From positions 1 to 64,000 of the forward strand of contig CAYQCE010000003.1 of assembly GCA_964415885.1 (NCBI GenBank): a stretch of 64,000 nt of DNA. Direction: 5' to 3'. This stretch comes from CAYQCE01 sp964415885 (GTDB taxonomy: Bacteria > Zixibacteria > MSB-5A5 > JAABVY01 > JAHJOQ01). A program made the position numbers and the translations under genes. Position 1 is the stretch's first letter. Each line of letters opens with the position of its first letter. The notes beneath the pieces are model-generated. The model made no database searches and was not told where the DNA came from. It saw only the letters and a program-made list of their open reading frames with translations. Of this stretch, positions 8,670 through 17,340 are shown one piece after another.

Positions 8670-11054
8670 TTAGGTTCTAAGCTCGGCACCACATTTCTCG
8701 CCAAGCGCCTTGACAATAGCGTTATGAACCCGATCTATCTCTTCATCGGTCAATGTCTTTCTTATGGATCTATACTCGATCGAGAACGCGAGGCTCTTCT
8801 TACCTGCAGGCACCTGCTTCCCCGCGTAAACGTCGAAAAGAGAGATACTTTCGAGGATATCTCCCCCGTGCTCTTCAATTACTTCGCTCAACTGCCTTGC
8901 GAGCATCGCTTCATCGACTATGAGGGCAATGTCACGCACGGATGACGGGTATCGCGGTACCGCTTTCACCACCCGCTCTTCGCTGAAGCTTTCGATCAGC
9001 ATGTCGAGATCGAGCTCGGCAAAATAGACGGGCAACTCGATATCGTACGCATCCAGAGCCGATTGTGAGACCACCCCGCAGAATCCACAATCCGCTTCAC
9101 CCAAACGGACATCGAATGACTTGCCCTTCTCAAAGAAGGGGTACTCCTTCGGCGTCAGTATCAGACCACCAAGCCCGAGGTCATCGGCAAGGATTTCGAG
9201 AACGCCCTTGAGATTGAAAAAATCGTATTTCTCCGGCGGGCGATCCCAGCGAAGATCCGCTTCTTCCCCACAGAAAGCTATCGCGAGCCTGGCAGGTTCA
9301 CAGGGCCGTGGATCGCCTTCTTTCGGAATGAAGACTTTTCCGATCTCGAAAAATGGGATATCGCTCTTTTTGCGATTCAAATTGTATGCGATAATATGCA
9401 GGAAGCTGTGCAGGAAATTCTGCCGAAGCACCGAAAGCTCTACTGACACAGGATTCAGCACTTTGATATGATTGTCGAGTCCGGACACGACTTTGTCCTT
9501 CGCAGGATCGATCATCGTGTTGGTCAGCGCCTCCACCATCCCCTGCGAGACCAGGAGCGCGCGCAGTACCCGGTAAAACCGCTCCTCCGGTCTTTCCGGA
9601 GTCACGAGCGACCCCGCAGCGGATTCGGACGATTTAATCTTGCCCACACCGTAGATTCGCGCAACCTCTTCGACGAGATCGATCTCACGGGTAACATCCG
9701 GCCTGAATGTGGGCACAGTTACTCCCAATTCCTTACCGGGCTGAACCGCAAATTTTAGTCCGCTGAGTATGTCGATCATTTCCGGAACGGATATGTCCGT
9801 ATCAAGTATCTCATTCACCCTGCCGGGACGAAGAGATATCTTGACGGGATTTATCTCCTTAGGATAGCAATCCACCTGTCCGGTGAGAACCTTGCCACCG
9901 GCGTATTCCTGAATCAAGCTCGCTGCACGATCACAAGCTCTGGGTACGCACTGCGGATCGGCGCCTTTCTCGAATCGAACCTGCGACTCGGATTGAATCC
10001 CGAGTTTTTTGCTCGTCCTTCTGATCGCAGTCGGATGAAAATAGGCACTCTCCAGCAGCACATTACTCGATTCCTCTGTCACTTCCGAGTCGAGTCCGCC
10101 CATTATGCCGCCGAGCGCAACATTCTTCTTCGAATCGGTGATCATTATCATACCTTCTTCGAGCGTCCGTTCGACATCGTCCAGCGTCCTAAACTTCTCT
10201 CCGGCCCTGGCGCTGCGTACGAGCACTTTGGGAGCGCTGAACAGATCATAGTCGAAGGCATGCAGCGGGTGTCCGTACTCCATCAAAACGAAATTCGTTA
10301 TATCGACAATGTTGTTGATTGACCTGACACCCGTAGAATAGAGATACTTCTTGATCCACCACGGTGTGGGGGCGATCTTCACGTTTTTGATCACTCGGCC
10401 CATATATCGAGGGCATAGCTCCGGGTCCTCGATATCTATCTCTACTGCATCCGCGGCCAAATCTGAAATCTCATTAAGTTCAATCGGTGGATGACAGACT
10501 TTGGTTCCCGCGAGAACCGCAATCTCGCGGGCAATGCCGATAGCCGAGAGGCAATCCGGCCGGTTCGGAGTCAGATCGAATTCTATCAACCAGTCATCCA
10601 GATCGAGGGCTTGCCGGAGGTTGGATCCGACCTTAACTGTGTTGTCCAACTCGATAACGCCGGAGTGATCCTCGGATAGTCCGAGCTCGGATTCGGAGCA
10701 GATCATACCCTCGGATTTATGCCCAACTCTCTCCGCAACTTCCACTTTGATCCTATCCGGCAGTTCTGCACCGGGACCGGCGAATGCGACCTTCAATCCC
10801 GGGCGAACATTCGGCGCTCCGCAGATCGAGGTCATAGCACTCGAACCCGTATCAACCTCACATAAAGTAAGTTTATCGGAGGAATCGACCGGTTCGCACG
10901 AAACGACTTTCCCGACGATGACCCCTGTGAAATTCGGAAAGAGTGGCCCGGTAACATAGCATTCCGTGCCGGACATGGTGAGCCTGTGTGCTAACTCCTC
11001 GGCATCCCAATCAAAGTCCACGAGTTCTTTCAGCCAGCCGTAACATATCTTCAT
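8670..11054 (-). CDS. pheT: Phenylalanyl-tRNA synthetase beta subunit
   Basis: The beta subunit of the alpha2-beta2 PheRS, 794 residues, full length. Domain order: EMAP/OB tRNA-binding domain (~40-150, VGKVVSCEPVDSSDKL), B3/B4 editing region (~210-385), B5 (~400-475), the catalytic-like core, and the C-terminal FDX-ACB anticodon domain (~700-794, YPSSVRDIALIVDE). Its ATG overlaps the pheS stop by four bases, which keeps the two subunits in balance. The following coiled-coil gene is close behind. Confidence 0.97.
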   Translation of the reverse strand: MKICYGWLKELVDFDWDAEELAHRLTMSGTECYVTGPLFPNFTGVIVGKVVSCEPVDSSDKLTLCEVDTGSSAMTSICGAPNVRPGLKVAFAGPGAELPDRIKVEVAERVGHKSEGMICSESELGLSEDHSGVIELDNTVKVGSNLRQALDLDDWLIEFDLTPNRPDCLSAIGIAREIAVLAGTKVCHPPIELNEISDLAADAVEIDIEDPELCPRYMGRVIKNVKIAPTPWWIKKYLYSTGVRSINNIVDITNFVLMEYGHPLHAFDYDLFSAPKVLVRSARAGEKFRTLDDVERTLEEGMIMITDSKKNVALGGIMGGLDSEVTEESSNVLLESAYFHPTAIRRTSKKLGIQSESQVRFEKGADPQCVPRACDRAASLIQEYAGGKVLTGQVDCYPKEINPVKISLRPGRVNEILDTDISVPEMIDILSGLKFAVQPGKELGVTVPTFRPDVTREIDLVEEVARIYGVGKIKSSESAAGSLVTPERPEERFYRVLRALLVSQGMVEALTNTMIDPAKDKVVSGLDNHIKVLNPVSVELSVLRQNFLHSFLHIIAYNLNRKKSDIPFFEIGKVFIPKEGDPRPCEPARLAIAFCGEEADLRWDRPPEKYDFFNLKGVLEILADDLGLGGLILTPKEYPFFEKGKSFDVRLGEADCGFCGVVSQSALDAYDIELPVYFAELDLDMLIESFSEERVVKAVPRYPSSVRDIALIVDEAMLARQLSEVIEEHGGDILESISLFDVYAGKQVPAGKKSLAFSIEYRSIRKTLTDEEIDRVHNAIVKALGEKCGAELRT

Positions 11055-12082
11055 AGCAACTGCTCCAGAACTCTCAGATCATTCTCGAAAAATCTTCTTA
11101 TATCATCAATGCCGTGTTTCAGCATGGCGATCCGCTCGATTCCCATACCCCAGGCAAATCCGGAGTATTTTTCCGAGTCATAGCCGACAAATGCAAAAAC
11201 CGCAGGATCAACCATTCCGCATCCGAGAACCTCGAGCCACCCTGTGTGTTTGCATACCGGACACCCCTTCGCCTTGCAGAGGAAACACGTTATGTCGAGT
11301 TCGGCCGACGGCTCGGTGAACGGAAAGTAGTTTGCCCGAAGACGTGTCTTGATATCCGAGCCGAAGAATTCGCGCACAAAACCTTCGAGCGTTCCCTTGA
11401 GATCCGCGAACGTAACCCCCTCGTCGACGTAGAGGCCTTCGATCTGGTGAAACAGGATATTCGATCGAGCTGAAATTGCCTCATTACGATAGCACTTTCC
11501 GGGTGCGATGATCCGCACCGGAGGCGGCTGCGATTCCATGACGTGTATCTGCACTGGCGAGGTATGGGTCCGCATCACCGTCTCGTCCGAGAGATAGAAT
11601 GTATCCTGCATGTCGCGAGCCGGGTGATCCTTCGGTATATTCAGCGCTTCGAAATTGTAATAATCTGTTTCGGCGTCAGGACCGACTGCGATCTCGAAAC
11701 CCATGCCGTAAAAAATCCGACACATTTCCTCGATGGCGATATTGACCGGGTGACGTCGACCGAGCTTGCGTTTTTTGCCGGGGAGGGTGTAGTCAAAAAC
11801 CGCTTCGGTCTTTTTCAATGAACCGGTCTTGCCGGCATCGAGATCGCTCTTCTTGTCTTTAACCCAGGCCTCGATCTGCCCTCGAACCTGATTGGCATAC
11901 TTTCCAACCTCCTTCCGCTCTTCAACCGGAAGGTCTTTCAGGCCCCTCAGCATCGAGGTCAGCTCGCACTTTCTGCCAAGGTATTTTACACGCAACTCCT
12001 CGAGTTCAGCGGGAGTGCCGATACTCTCGGAGTCACGATCAAATTGTTCTTTTAACTCTGTAATTCTTTCTTTTGCAGACAT
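11051..12082 (-). CDS. pheS: Phenylalanyl-tRNA synthetase alpha subunit
   Basis: Catalytic alpha subunit charging tRNA-Phe. The 343-residue length is typical. After an N-terminal coiled coil (~1-95) comes the class II core: HTSPVQIHVM (~172), FHQIEGLYVDEGV (~210) and the motif 3 segment GMGIERIAMLKHGIDDIR near the C terminus. A Cys cluster CFLCKAKGCPVCKHTGW (~267-283) resembles a zinc site; this is seen in some PheS proteins but not all. It overlaps pheT by four bases and follows rplT by 21. Confidence 0.97.
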   Translation of the reverse strand: MSAKERITELKEQFDRDSESIGTPAELEELRVKYLGRKCELTSMLRGLKDLPVEERKEVGKYANQVRGQIEAWVKDKKSDLDAGKTGSLKKTEAVFDYTLPGKKRKLGRRHPVNIAIEEMCRIFYGMGFEIAVGPDAETDYYNFEALNIPKDHPARDMQDTFYLSDETVMRTHTSPVQIHVMESQPPPVRIIAPGKCYRNEAISARSNILFHQIEGLYVDEGVTFADLKGTLEGFVREFFGSDIKTRLRANYFPFTEPSAELDITCFLCKAKGCPVCKHTGWLEVLGCGMVDPAVFAFVGYDSEKYSGFAWGMGIERIAMLKHGIDDIRRFFENDLRVLEQLL

Positions 12083-12103
12083 AGTTGCCGGGTGGTAACA
12101 GTT

Positions 12104-12457
12104 TTAGGCCGCTTCACGTACCTTGTTCACTAACTGCTCAAAGGCTACAGTATCGCGCGCTGCTATATCGGCGAGCGCCTTGCGATTCAGATCGATACCG
12201 GCCCTGTTCAACCCGGCTATGAACTCGCTGTAACGCATGTCGAACATGCGGCATGCTGCGGAGATACGCGTGATCCACAGTCTGCGAAACTCCCGCTTTC
12301 TGTTACGGCGATCACGATATGCATAGGTTTGACCTTTGTTGACGGTCTCACGGACGGTGCGCCAGAGCTTCCTGCGACCGCCATAATTTCCTCTCGCCTT
12401 CGAGATGACTTTTTTGCGCCTACGTCTCGAGGCGACGTTGTTCGTTGCGCGCGGCAT
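12104..12457 (-). CDS. rplT: 50S ribosomal protein L20
   Basis: A 117-residue basic protein of the normal L20 length, with the N-terminal extension RATNNVASRRRRKKVI that threads into 23S rRNA and the conserved block YRDRRNRKREFRRLWI. The order infC-rpmI-rplT-pheS-pheT is conserved across bacteria. In other species L20 represses its own operon through a leader structure; the 48-base gap to rpmI is too short for me to see one here. Confidence 0.97.
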   Translation of the reverse strand: MPRATNNVASRRRRKKVISKARGNYGGRRKLWRTVRETVNKGQTYAYRDRRNRKREFRRLWITRISAACRMFDMRYSEFIAGLNRAGIDLNRKALADIAARDTVAFEQLVNKVREAA

Positions 12458-12505
12458 TATATCCTCCCCAGAAGTTTCTTACTTTGAATCGCGCCCGTGA
12501 TCGGT

Positions 12506-12703
12506 CTACAGATACGGGATCATCAGACGAACGCGCCGAGAATCTTCCTGTGACACGAGTGTGCCCTGGCGGAGATTACGCTTTCTCTTGCGCGTCTTCT
12601 TGGTCAAGATATGGCTCTTATGGCCCTTCATTCTCTTTATCTTGCCGGTGCCGGTTTTTTTGAAACGCTTGGCAGCGGCTCTGTTGGTTTTCAGCTTCGG
12701 CAT
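12506..12703 (-). CDS. rpmI: 50S ribosomal protein L35
   Basis: A 65-residue, highly basic protein with the L35 signature KTNRAAAKRFKKTGTGKIKR at the N terminus and SHILTKKTRKRKRNLR in the middle. It is 17 bases downstream of infC and 48 upstream of rplT. Confidence 0.97.
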   Translation of the reverse strand: MPKLKTNRAAAKRFKKTGTGKIKRMKGHKSHILTKKTRKRKRNLRQGTLVSQEDSRRVRLMIPYL

Positions 12704-12720
12704 ATTACCACCCGTCTTTC

Positions 12721-13239
12721 TTACTTGGGCATAAGTATCATTCCCAGTTTCCGGCCTTCCATTTTCGGCTTCTGTTCGACAGTGGCGATGTCCGAGAGAT
12801 CTTCCTGTAATCTCTCTATGAGTCTCTTGCCGAACTCGGTGTGAGCCATTTCACGGCCCCGAAACTCAACATAGACTTTCACCTTGTAGCCGTCGGTCAG
12901 GAACTGACGTACATGTTTTGTCTTGAACAGATAGTCGTGCTCCTCGATCTTGGGCCTGTATCGCATTTCCTTGAGCTGAACAGTATGCTGTCTTTTCTTG
13001 GCGGCTTTCTGTTTCTTCGCAAGCTCATACTTGTACTTGCCGTAATCGAGAATCCTGCAAACCGGTGGCTTGGCATTTGGAGAAACCTCAACCAAATCAA
13101 GGCCTCTCTCTACCGCCATCCTCTGAGCCTCCTTGACGGGAACAATTCCGATCTGTTGCGCGTCCGGTCCGATCAAGCGGACCTGTGGGGCTCTTATTCT
13201 TTCATTGACCCGAGTTTCGGGAGATTTGCGCTTCGCTAT
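12721..13239 (-). CDS. infC: Translation initiation factor IF-3, probable AUA start codon
   Basis: IF-3 keeps 30S subunits free and proofreads start-codon choice. The C-terminal domain and linker are obvious (VEVSPNAKPPVCRILDYGKY, KEMRYRPKIEEHDY). The first ordinary start codon is a TTG at 13176, but it falls inside the conserved VRLIGPD strand and would remove the N-terminal motif RVNERIRAPQVRLIG. The frame continues upstream to an AUA at 13239, three codons after a stop, giving AKRKSPETRVNERIRAP and a normal 172-residue protein. AAGGAG and AGGAGG lie just upstream. IF-3 of Escherichia coli starts at AUU and autoregulates because IF-3 rejects non-canonical starts; the same logic would apply. 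Confidence 0.9.
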   Translation of the reverse strand: MAKRKSPETRVNERIRAPQVRLIGPDAQQIGIVPVKEAQRMAVERGLDLVEVSPNAKPPVCRILDYGKYKYELAKKQKAAKKRQHTVQLKEMRYRPKIEEHDYLFKTKHVRQFLTDGYKVKVYVEFRGREMAHTEFGKRLIERLQEDLSDIATVEQKPKMEGRKLGMILMPK

Positions 13240-13274
13240 TCCTCCTCACTCCTTCTTTAGAGTTAGTAGGTGTA

Positions 13275-15206
13275 CTATTTATTTTCAATTTCCTTTTTTA
13301 GCAAGGAAATAATTTCATCGACGGGCTTGGCGCCGAGATCGCCTTCCTTGCGTCTTCGGTACGAAACCGTACCCGCTTGGGCCTCTTTCTTGCCGACAAT
13401 CAACATCGCGGGGACCTTCTGAGTTTCACACTCGCGGATCTTATAGCCGATCTTCTCGGAACGGGAGTCGAGTTCAGCTCTGATTCCCGCCTCCTTTAGA
13501 CTATCAACCACGCTTTGCCCGTAATCGTTCAAATCATCCGATATCGGCAGCACTCTCGCCTGGATTGGCGCAAGCCAAAGCGGGAAATCGCCCGCGTAGT
13601 GTTCGAGAAGCACGCCGAAGAATCTCTCGAGCGAACCGAAAATAGCGCGATGAACCATATACGGCCGCTTCTGCTGGTTATCGGAATCAGTGTAGGTCAA
13701 CTCGAATCGCTCAGGCAGGTTGAAATCGAATTGAATTGTCGAGCACTGCCAGGACCGCTTGAGAGCGTCCCTTATCTTGACATCGATCTTCGGACCATAG
13801 AACGCACCGGCGCCCTCGTCGACTTCATACTCGAGACCGACTCTATCAAGCGCGCGTGCGAGCGCCTTCTCAGCAGTCTCCCATCTTTCCGGCGCGCCGA
13901 CAAACTCGGTCTCCGGCTTTGTCGACAGAAATATATCGAAATTCTCGAACCCGAATTCTCGAAGGAACGACAGCGTCAATTCCACAACACCAACTATCTC
14001 GTCCTCTACCTGCTCCGGGGTGCAGAAGATGTGGGCATCATCCTGAGTGAATGATCTCACGCGAAACAGCCCATGGAGCACACCCGAACGCTCGTAACGG
14101 TAGACAGTACCGAGTTCCGCCCAGCGAATGGGAAGCTCGCGATACGAGTGCAGGTCGTTCTTGTAAATCTCTATATGGAACGGGCAGTTCATCGGCTTGA
14201 TCTGGTATTCGACTTCCTCGACGATCATCGGGCTGAACATATCCTCGCTGTAAAAATCCGTATGCCCCGAGGTCTTCCAAAGATCGAGGCGCGCTATGTG
14301 TGGAGTGAACACGAGCTCATAGCCCGAATCCACGTGGCGCTTCTTCCAATAGGTCTCGATGAGATCGCGCACTATCGCGCCTTTCGGATGCCAGAGCGCA
14401 AGCCCACAGCCCACATCTTCCTTGATCGAGAAGAGATTCAGCTCTTTGCCGAGCTTGCGGTGGTCTCGCTTCTTCGCCTCCTCCATTCGTTTGAGGAAGT
14501 CATCGAGCATCTCCTGCTTCGGATACGCCACGCCGTATATACGTTGCAGCATCTTGTTTTCCTCGGAGCCGCGCCAGTATGCCCCCGCTACCGAGATCAG
14601 CTTGAATGCCTTAACTTTTCCGGTGGAAGGAACGTGCGGGCCGCGACACAAGTCCACGAATGTATCGTGTGAATAAATAGTGAGCTGCTCATCTTCGAGT
14701 TCCGAAATCAACTCGAGCTTGTAGTTTTCGTCTTTGTCACTGAAGAGGCTTATCGCCTCCTCCTTCGAGCACTCCTTGCGACTGAACTCGTGATTAGCCT
14801 TTACGATCTGTTTCATCCGTTTCTCGATCCTCTCGAGATCATCGTCACTGAACGGCTCCGGCGAATCGAAGTCGTAGTAGAAACCCTCATCGATCGGCGG
14901 ACCAATAGCGAGCTTGGTACCCGGAAAGAGATCCAGCACGGCCTGTGCCATGACATGCGCGGAGGAATGCCAGAACACATCCTTGCCTTCCGGATCGTCG
15001 AAAGTCAGTATCTGAAACTCGGCATCCTCGGCAATCGGTCTGTTCAGATCTCGAACCTGACCGTCGACCTTAACAGCGAGAGCCTTCTTTGCAAGGCTGT
15101 TGGAGATATCCTTAGCTATATCGAGACCGGTAATACCGGCAGTGTATTCTCTCCTCGAACCGTCCGGAAACGTAATCTGTATGTTCTTGACTTCAGTCTT
15201 CTCCAT
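13275..15206 (-). CDS. thrS: Threonyl-tRNA synthetase
   Basis: A full-length 643-residue class II synthetase. Order: TGS domain (1-65), editing domain with HSSAHVMAQAV (~81) and the editing-site CRGPH (~188), catalytic core with the zinc/motif MNCPFHIEIY (~340) and GAFYGPKIDV (~465), then the anticodon-binding domain (~545-643). ATG at 15206. It is followed 35 bases later by infC, an order common in bacteria. Immediately upstream are a tRNA-Val gene and its terminator. I looked for a T-box leader and saw none. Confidence 0.97.
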   Translation of the reverse strand: MEKTEVKNIQITFPDGSRREYTAGITGLDIAKDISNSLAKKALAVKVDGQVRDLNRPIAEDAEFQILTFDDPEGKDVFWHSSAHVMAQAVLDLFPGTKLAIGPPIDEGFYYDFDSPEPFSDDDLERIEKRMKQIVKANHEFSRKECSKEEAISLFSDKDENYKLELISELEDEQLTIYSHDTFVDLCRGPHVPSTGKVKAFKLISVAGAYWRGSEENKMLQRIYGVAYPKQEMLDDFLKRMEEAKKRDHRKLGKELNLFSIKEDVGCGLALWHPKGAIVRDLIETYWKKRHVDSGYELVFTPHIARLDLWKTSGHTDFYSEDMFSPMIVEEVEYQIKPMNCPFHIEIYKNDLHSYRELPIRWAELGTVYRYERSGVLHGLFRVRSFTQDDAHIFCTPEQVEDEIVGVVELTLSFLREFGFENFDIFLSTKPETEFVGAPERWETAEKALARALDRVGLEYEVDEGAGAFYGPKIDVKIRDALKRSWQCSTIQFDFNLPERFELTYTDSDNQQKRPYMVHRAIFGSLERFFGVLLEHYAGDFPLWLAPIQARVLPISDDLNDYGQSVVDSLKEAGIRAELDSRSEKIGYKIRECETQKVPAMLIVGKKEAQAGTVSYRRRKEGDLGAKPVDEIISLLKKEIENK

Positions 15207-15230
15207 AACATGACTCCGTCAGGCATACAT

Positions 15231-15251
15231 AATAAAACCCCTCGACGGGGC
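15231..15251 (-). terminator. Short terminator/attenuator between tRNA-Val and thrS
   Basis: Minus strand: GCCCC, a five-base loop, GGGG(T), then TTTTATT. The stem is only 4-5 bp, so it may be leaky, and thrS starts 25 bases further on. Confidence 0.5.
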
Positions 15252-15256
15252 AACAA

Positions 15257-15333
15257 TGGTGGGCGATACTGGAATCGAACCAGTGACCTCTTGCATGTCA
15301 AGCAAGCACTCTAACCAACTGAGCTAATCGCCC
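15257..15333 (-). tRNA. tRNA-Val, anticodon GAC
   Basis: A complete cloverleaf on the minus strand: acceptor GGGCGAT pairing with ATCGCCC, D arm GCTC...GAGT... with AGTTGGTTA, anticodon stem CTTGC/GCAAG enclosing the loop TTGACAT (GAC, valine), T arm ACTGG/CCAGT with TTCGATT. The 3' CCA is encoded (15257-15259). A promoter lies 16 bases upstream. Confidence 0.96.
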
Positions 15334-15348
15334 ATATCGCAGAATGTT

Positions 15349-15377
15349 ATATTATATGACATACGCAATCCTGTCAA
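15349..15377 (-). promoter_or_regulatory. Sigma-70-type promoter of the tRNA-Val gene
   Basis: Minus strand: perfect TTGACA (15372-15377). The -10 is either TAATAT (15349-15354, 17-base spacer) or the overlapping perfect TATAAT (15351-15356, 15-base spacer). It could also drive thrS if the short hairpin after the tRNA is read through. Confidence 0.75.
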
Positions 15378-15536
15378 GCGAAAATAGAGACCAAATTGAG
15401 AGCAATATGCATCCAGCAACGCCAAAATGACCTGATGATTGAATCATCGACCGGTTTTCGTCTCTTTCTGACTGTATCGGAAAAAAATGTGGGAGTTTAA
15501 GTTTGCAGATCGAACTTCAGGACAATCACCCGGATC

Positions 15537-16430
15537 CTACGCTCCTCTCGCCATCTTCATGAATGTCTCCGCCTTGGAATATTCGTCCATCAGTTTGTCG
15601 CGGAAACCGGGCAAATCGATCGAGTCGAGACCTATCTTGACCAGTATCTCGCGGTCAAGGATTTCTTCATTGCGATTTATCTGGCTCTCGTCATCGAAAG
15701 TCATGTGGCTCACGTAGTTTGCCGTATGAACCAAGCCAGCATGAACCCCCTCGGAGTTGGCGAGACGTGGTGTATGGTGGTTTTCGATTGCGTCCCTGAG
15801 AGCATTCGGGAGTTTCCATTTGTGGGCAAGCAGAGATCCGAGATGACCGTGTGTATAGCCGAGCGCTGTTTCCTCAGCTTTGTACCATGGCACCTGGCTC
15901 GATTCGGCAATCTCCTTCGCAGCTCTGAAGTCGTCCGGGAGGTATGAATACTGCACGAGCTTTCCGATATCATGGAGCAAGCCCGCGGAGAATGCAAGCT
16001 CTGCCTCTGTGATCCACTTCCCCGACATCTGACGAATCAGAAGGCGCGCACATGTGCCTGTGGCCAGCGAATGTCTCCAGAAATCATCCTGGAACCCCGG
16101 ATCGGCGTCGTCGTCCTTAAACATATCGAAAACGGCTGTGGAAAGGACGAGCGACCTGACGGCCTCGATTCCCATTATCACAATGGCCTGTTTGATCGAG
16201 GTGATCTCGCGGTTCATTCCGTAGAACGCAGAGTTGGACAGCTTGAGAACCTTAACGCTCATTGCAGGATCCTCGGAGAGAATCGCCGCGATGTCATATG
16301 CCGACGTACTCGGGTCGTTAATGACCTTGTTGATCTGGTTGAATACGACCGGAGGTGTCGGGAGATTGGATATCCGCCCGACCGTCTGCTGCAGCTTGCC
16401 GATAGCTTCCTGTGTATCTACCATTTCCAC
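15537..16430 (-). CDS. HDOD-domain signalling protein
   Basis: A 297-residue protein that is essentially one HDOD domain (~15-215), beginning with NLPTPPVVFNQINKVINDP and containing the HD-type motif LLHDIGKLVQ (~153) and ENHHTPRLANSEG (~223). HDOD proteins act as regulatory domains in motility and second-messenger pathways; most do not have proven phosphodiesterase activity. The start is GTG at 16430 or ATG at 16424. It is the last gene of the flagellar fliC-flaG-fliD-fliS-flgN-flgM block, 27 bases after the FlgM-like gene, which suggests a role in motility or flagellar gene control. Function not established. Confidence 0.85.
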   Translation of the reverse strand: MEMVDTQEAIGKLQQTVGRISNLPTPPVVFNQINKVINDPSTSAYDIAAILSEDPAMSVKVLKLSNSAFYGMNREITSIKQAIVIMGIEAVRSLVLSTAVFDMFKDDDADPGFQDDFWRHSLATGTCARLLIRQMSGKWITEAELAFSAGLLHDIGKLVQYSYLPDDFRAAKEIAESSQVPWYKAEETALGYTHGHLGSLLAHKWKLPNALRDAIENHHTPRLANSEGVHAGLVHTANYVSHMTFDDESQINRNEEILDREILVKIGLDSIDLPGFRDKLMDEYSKAETFMKMARGA

Positions 16431-16457
16431 CCGTTACCCTGTTTCACCCTTGAGTTG

Positions 16458-16868
16458 TTAGCGGTTGTTTAGTCCAAACTGCTCCATAATCCGCCTGGCG
16501 ACCTGGTCAATAACCTTCTTGTCCGAGTACTCGCCGGACTGCATTTTCTCACGGGCCTCCTCGACCTTCTCCTTCCGAACACTGGATGATTCCTCCTTGT
16601 CGTCGCCCTGCCCAATTAGCGCCTGAACAAGTTTCTGATCGTCGTCATCCATCTGCTTTCTCTCCGGAGATGGTCTTCCATAGACCTGCTCGGACCGACT
16701 CGACTTAGCCGTCTTTGATGCACCGTCCGCCTTTTGCCTGGCATCGGGCGAGAGGTCGATCTTGTCCTGCTGACGTTGCTCGTTCGACTCCGCCTTTCGA
16801 GTTGCCTTCCTGTTGTGTTCTCCGCCTCTGTCGATCGGTGAGGCTCCGCTGACGTCTCCTACCTTCAT
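16458..16868 (-). CDS. flgM: FlgM-like anti-sigma-28 factor
   Basis: A 136-residue hydrophilic protein, rich in Lys/Asp/Glu/Ser and probably disordered in its first ~90 residues. The C-terminal third (KVEEAREKMQSGEYSDKKVI then ARRIMEQF) matches the sigma-28-binding helix pattern of FlgM. FlgM holds FliA inactive until the hook is complete and it is exported. It is longer than usual FlgM (~95). Placement next to fliS and a FlgN-like chaperone supports the call, although flgM more often lies near flgA or flgK. Assignment is by tail motif and context. Confidence 0.7.
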   Translation of the reverse strand: MKVGDVSGASPIDRGGEHNRKATRKAESNEQRQQDKIDLSPDARQKADGASKTAKSSRSEQVYGRPSPERKQMDDDDQKLVQALIGQGDDKEESSSVRKEKVEEAREKMQSGEYSDKKVIDQVARRIMEQFGLNNR

Positions 16869-16886
16869 TGCTATCGCTCCCTCCGT

Positions 16887-17339
16887 TTAGCCTCGGCCAT
16901 CGAGGATTCTGGCCTTCTGATCTCGATTTTCGGCATACTGGGTGAGCTTCTGGTTGTTTTTGAGTGCCTCAAGTTCCTCCTTGATCCGCTGATATCGCTC
17001 GCTTGCAAACTCCTCGTTCTCCTTTATCATCGACAGATTCTTGCGAATCAGCGTTGATATCGAATTGACGAGTTTGCGAACTTCCGGTGATGTTGCTGCA
17101 AGGTTGAAGAGCTTCCGGTTGCGGTTCTTCAGCTCGGAGATCTTCTCCTCGCTTTCATGAATACGCTTTTCCATCTGCCGTATTTCGTCATAAACGGTCA
17201 ATATCTTTCGGTCTCTGTCGTACTTCAGCAAATCTCTCTGCTTATCTATTAGCACATAGAGCGACTGATAGAACCCATACTCTTCCTTGAGAAGAGATAT
17301 CAACACGTTTTCCAAGTCGATTACGTCACGGTATTCCAT
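16887..17339 (-). CDS. FlgN/FliT-like flagellar export chaperone
   Basis: About 150 residues, almost entirely helical coiled coil (LENVLISLLKEEYGFYQSLY, later LIRKNLSMIKENEEFASERY). This is the profile of FlgN-type chaperones that hold hook-associated proteins before export. An in-frame ATG further upstream would overlap fliS by nearly 150 bases; the ATG at 17339, one base after the fliS stop, is the natural start. A second FlgN-like gene sits next to flgK at 43952, so this copy may serve FliD or act as FliT. Confidence 0.68.
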   Translation of the reverse strand: MEYRDVIDLENVLISLLKEEYGFYQSLYVLIDKQRDLLKYDRDRKILTVYDEIRQMEKRIHESEEKISELKNRNRKLFNLAATSPEVRKLVNSISTLIRKNLSMIKENEEFASERYQRIKEELEALKNNQKLTQYAENRDQKARILDGRG

Positions 17340-17340
17340 A

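Noticed and set aside
12458..12505. L20-binding autoregulatory leader in the rpmI-rplT gap
   Set aside because: The gap is 48 bases and I could not find a convincing structure resembling the known L20 targets.
15207..15256. T-box or other leader riboswitch upstream of thrS
   Set aside because: Only 50 bases separate thrS and the tRNA gene and there is no T-box consensus; the hairpin is simply a short terminator.
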